DNA from: CAIJXB01 sp964455905
Lineage (GTDB): Bacteria > Chlamydiota > Chlamydiia > Chlamydiales > Rhabdochlamydiaceae
Length of the DNA: 64,000 nucleotides
Direction: 5' to 3'
Assembly: GCA_964455905.1 (NCBI GenBank)
Contig: CAYVYN010000003.1
Location: 1-64,000 of the forward strand
Part shown: positions 62,779 through 64,000 of the stretch, piece after piece
Numbering within the stretch: position 1 is the stretch's first letter
How the letters are laid out: every line of letters begins with the position of its first letter
Program-made: the position numbers and the translations under genes
The notes under the pieces: generated by a model
What the model was told of the DNA's origin: nothing
The model's input: only the letters and a program-made list of their open reading frames with translations
The model's database searches: none

Positions 62779-63498
62779 ATGTATTGGAAAATTTTGGACA
62801 CAGGGGTAGCTGGCGCTGCGTCCATTATGCAGAAAGATAAAGAAATTTTAGACTCTTTACATCTGGAAAAGGATCCTATTTTACATCTATATGCTTTTGA
62901 AGGAAAAGCTGCTACTTATGGGCATTTTTTAAAGACTTCTGAATTTTTTGATTTAGATAAAGTGGAAAAAGCTGGACTATCGTTAGCTAAAAGACCTACT
63001 GGTGGAGGGGTGATCTTTCACCTTTGGGATTTAGCATTTTCAGCATTTGTTCCATCTTCCCATAAAGCTTTTTCTGAAAATACACTAGAAAACTATGCTA
63101 CGATTAATCTCCCTATTTTGTCCGCTATAGAAGAGTTTATGCAAATAAGTGGCTTAGAATTGACTCCTCAAGATGGGGAGATTTTAGGGCCAGGTTGCGC
63201 GCATTTTTGTATGGCAAAACCTACTAAGTATGATGTTGTTTTTCAGGGGAAAAAGGTAGCTGGGGCTGCTCAAAGAAAAACAAGAAACGGATTTTTACAC
63301 CAAGGCAGCATTAGTTTATTAATGCCTTCAAAGGAGTTTCTTGAGTCAGTTTTGCTCCCGGGATTGTCTGTGCTTGAAGGAATGTTTACGTATACTTTCC
63401 CACTTTTGGCGGAAAATGCATCGTTGGATGATCTTGACGAGGCTCGCCGGGAAATGCAAGAGCTGATAAAAAAAAATTTACAAAGAGAACGATTATGA
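62779..63498 (+). CDS. lplA: Lipoate-protein ligase A family protein
   Basis: 239 aa from the ATG at 62779 (MYWKILDTGVAGA), preferred over 62677 because of AGGAGA upstream and the family start. Contains RPTGGGVIFH and the lipoyl-AMP binding Lys in GKKVAGAAQRKTRNGFLHQGS. Attaches scavenged or host-derived lipoate to 2-oxoacid dehydrogenase subunits. Chlamydial CT285 sits at the same place by clpC. Overlaps proS by 4 nt. Confidence 0.92.
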   Translation: MYWKILDTGVAGAASIMQKDKEILDSLHLEKDPILHLYAFEGKAATYGHFLKTSEFFDLDKVEKAGLSLAKRPTGGGVIFHLWDLAFSAFVPSSHKAFSENTLENYATINLPILSAIEEFMQISGLELTPQDGEILGPGCAHFCMAKPTKYDVVFQGKKVAGAAQRKTRNGFLHQGSISLLMPSKEFLESVLLPGLSVLEGMFTYTFPLLAENASLDDLDEARREMQELIKKNLQRERL

Positions 63499-64000
63499 AA
63501 GAAAAACACGCGATAGAACCGATTCGCTCAGAAAACTATCCAGAGTGGTATCAACAAATTATTAAGGCTGCAGATCTTGCAGAAAACTCGCCTGTTCGAG
63601 GTTGCATGGTAATAAAGCCTTTTGGGTATGCAATCTGGGAAAATATGCAACGAATTTTGGATGGTAAGTTTAAGGCGACGGGGCATCAAAACGCGTATTT
63701 CCCTTTATTTATTCCCTTAAGTTTTTTAGAAAAAGAAGCAACCCACGTCGAAGGGTTTGCTAAAGAGTGTGCTGTTGTTACACACCATAGATTAGAAAAA
63801 AATAGCGAGGGAAAGCTTGTTCCTGCAGGGGAGCTTGAAGAGCCGTTAGTTGTTCGTCCAACTTCTGAAACAATTATTGGAGCTATGTTTGCTAAATGGA
63901 TCGTTTCTTATAGAGATCTTCCTCTTCTTATCAACCAGTGGGCTAATGTAGTTCGTTGGGAGATGCGGACACGTATGTTTTTAAGGACAACAGAGTTTTT
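63495..64000 (+). CDS. proS: Prolyl-tRNA synthetase, archaeal/eukaryote-like type (5' part)
   Basis: First 168 residues only; it runs off the right edge. The text (NYPEWYQQIIKAADLAE, PVRGCMVIKPFGYAIWEN, GHQNAYFPLFIPLSFLEKEA, HVEGFAKECAVVTH, RPTSETIIG, NQWANVVRWEMRTRMFLRTTEF) is that of the archaeal/eukaryote-like ProRS, close to the Thermus enzyme, rather than the bacterial form with the INS editing domain. Coupled to lplA by ATGA overlap. In Chlamydia proS lies next to hrcA, so both type and position differ here. Confidence 0.93.
   Translation, partial: MKEKHAIEPIRSENYPEWYQQIIKAADLAENSPVRGCMVIKPFGYAIWENMQRILDGKFKATGHQNAYFPLFIPLSFLEKEATHVEGFAKECAVVTHHRLEKNSEGKLVPAGELEEPLVVRPTSETIIGAMFAKWIVSYRDLPLLINQWANVVRWEMRTRMFLRTTEF

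Overview
The window looks like a piece of chromosome from an environmental (amoeba- or arthropod-associated, Parachlamydiales-type) member of the Chlamydiota. This rests on gene neighbourhoods I recognise from Chlamydia: hrcA-grpE-dnaK; dxr followed by a site-2 protease; rpsD beside the rhodanese trhO; the run DUF155-yidD-LysM protein-pheT-MORN lipoprotein-ogt (the CT472-CT477 order); and lplA/clpC/mnmA. Several genes not found in Chlamydia itself (RND efflux triad, class III adenylate cyclase, large NAD-glutamate dehydrogenase, a phosphatidylinositol-kinase-like protein) point to a larger-genome relative. The DNA is AT-rich; genus cannot be settled from the sequence alone.

Layout. 0-4 kb: giant helical-repeat protein A on the minus strand. 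4-9.6 kb: very large AsmA/TamB-like envelope protein and a ComF-like protein. 9.7-12 kb: membrane adenylate cyclase. 12-19 kb: tightly packed operon of a CPA2 cation/proton antiporter and a complete RND tripartite efflux pump. 19-28.2 kb: orphan genes (1081 aa, 250 aa, 108 aa, and a 484 aa PI4-kinase-like protein) wrapped around the housekeeping pair dxr-rseP. 28.5-32.3 kb: hrcA-grpE-dnaK with a CIRCE operator. 32.6-38 kb: giant protein B. 38-42.2 kb: glutamate dehydrogenase plus two small genes. 42.2-45 kb: rpsD, trhO and a cysteine-rich protein. 45.5-48.3 kb: SNF2 helicase. 48.3-55.6 kb: conserved chlamydial cluster ending in ogt, pheT, yidD and DUF155. 55.7 kb: tRNA-Leu(GAG). 56-58.2 kb: two hypothetical proteins and a decayed gene. 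58.2-64 kb: cyclase-family hydrolase, mnmA, clpC, lplA and the 5' part of proS.

Most notable observations. (1) Proteins A and B, on opposite strands about 34 kb apart, share a 1629-bp block that is almost identical at the DNA level while their N-terminal parts are diverged or unrelated. The copies are inverted, so recombination between them would flip the 33.9 kb between them and exchange the C-terminal tails of A and B; only B now carries a 203-aa coiled-coil tail. (2) The 484-aa protein at 26.7-28.2 kb has the ordered motifs of eukaryotic type II / plant gamma phosphatidylinositol 4-kinases and is a strong effector candidate for an intracellular bacterium. (3) A and B each carry a regular helical tandem-repeat solenoid in the N-terminal part (about 37 aa in A, about 70 aa in B). 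(4) The proS at the right edge is of the archaeal/eukaryote-like type. (5) Three stretches look like decayed genes.

Limits: all similarities are from reading the sequences, with no database search. Starts were moved from the longest open frame where a Shine-Dalgarno sequence or family knowledge argued for it.
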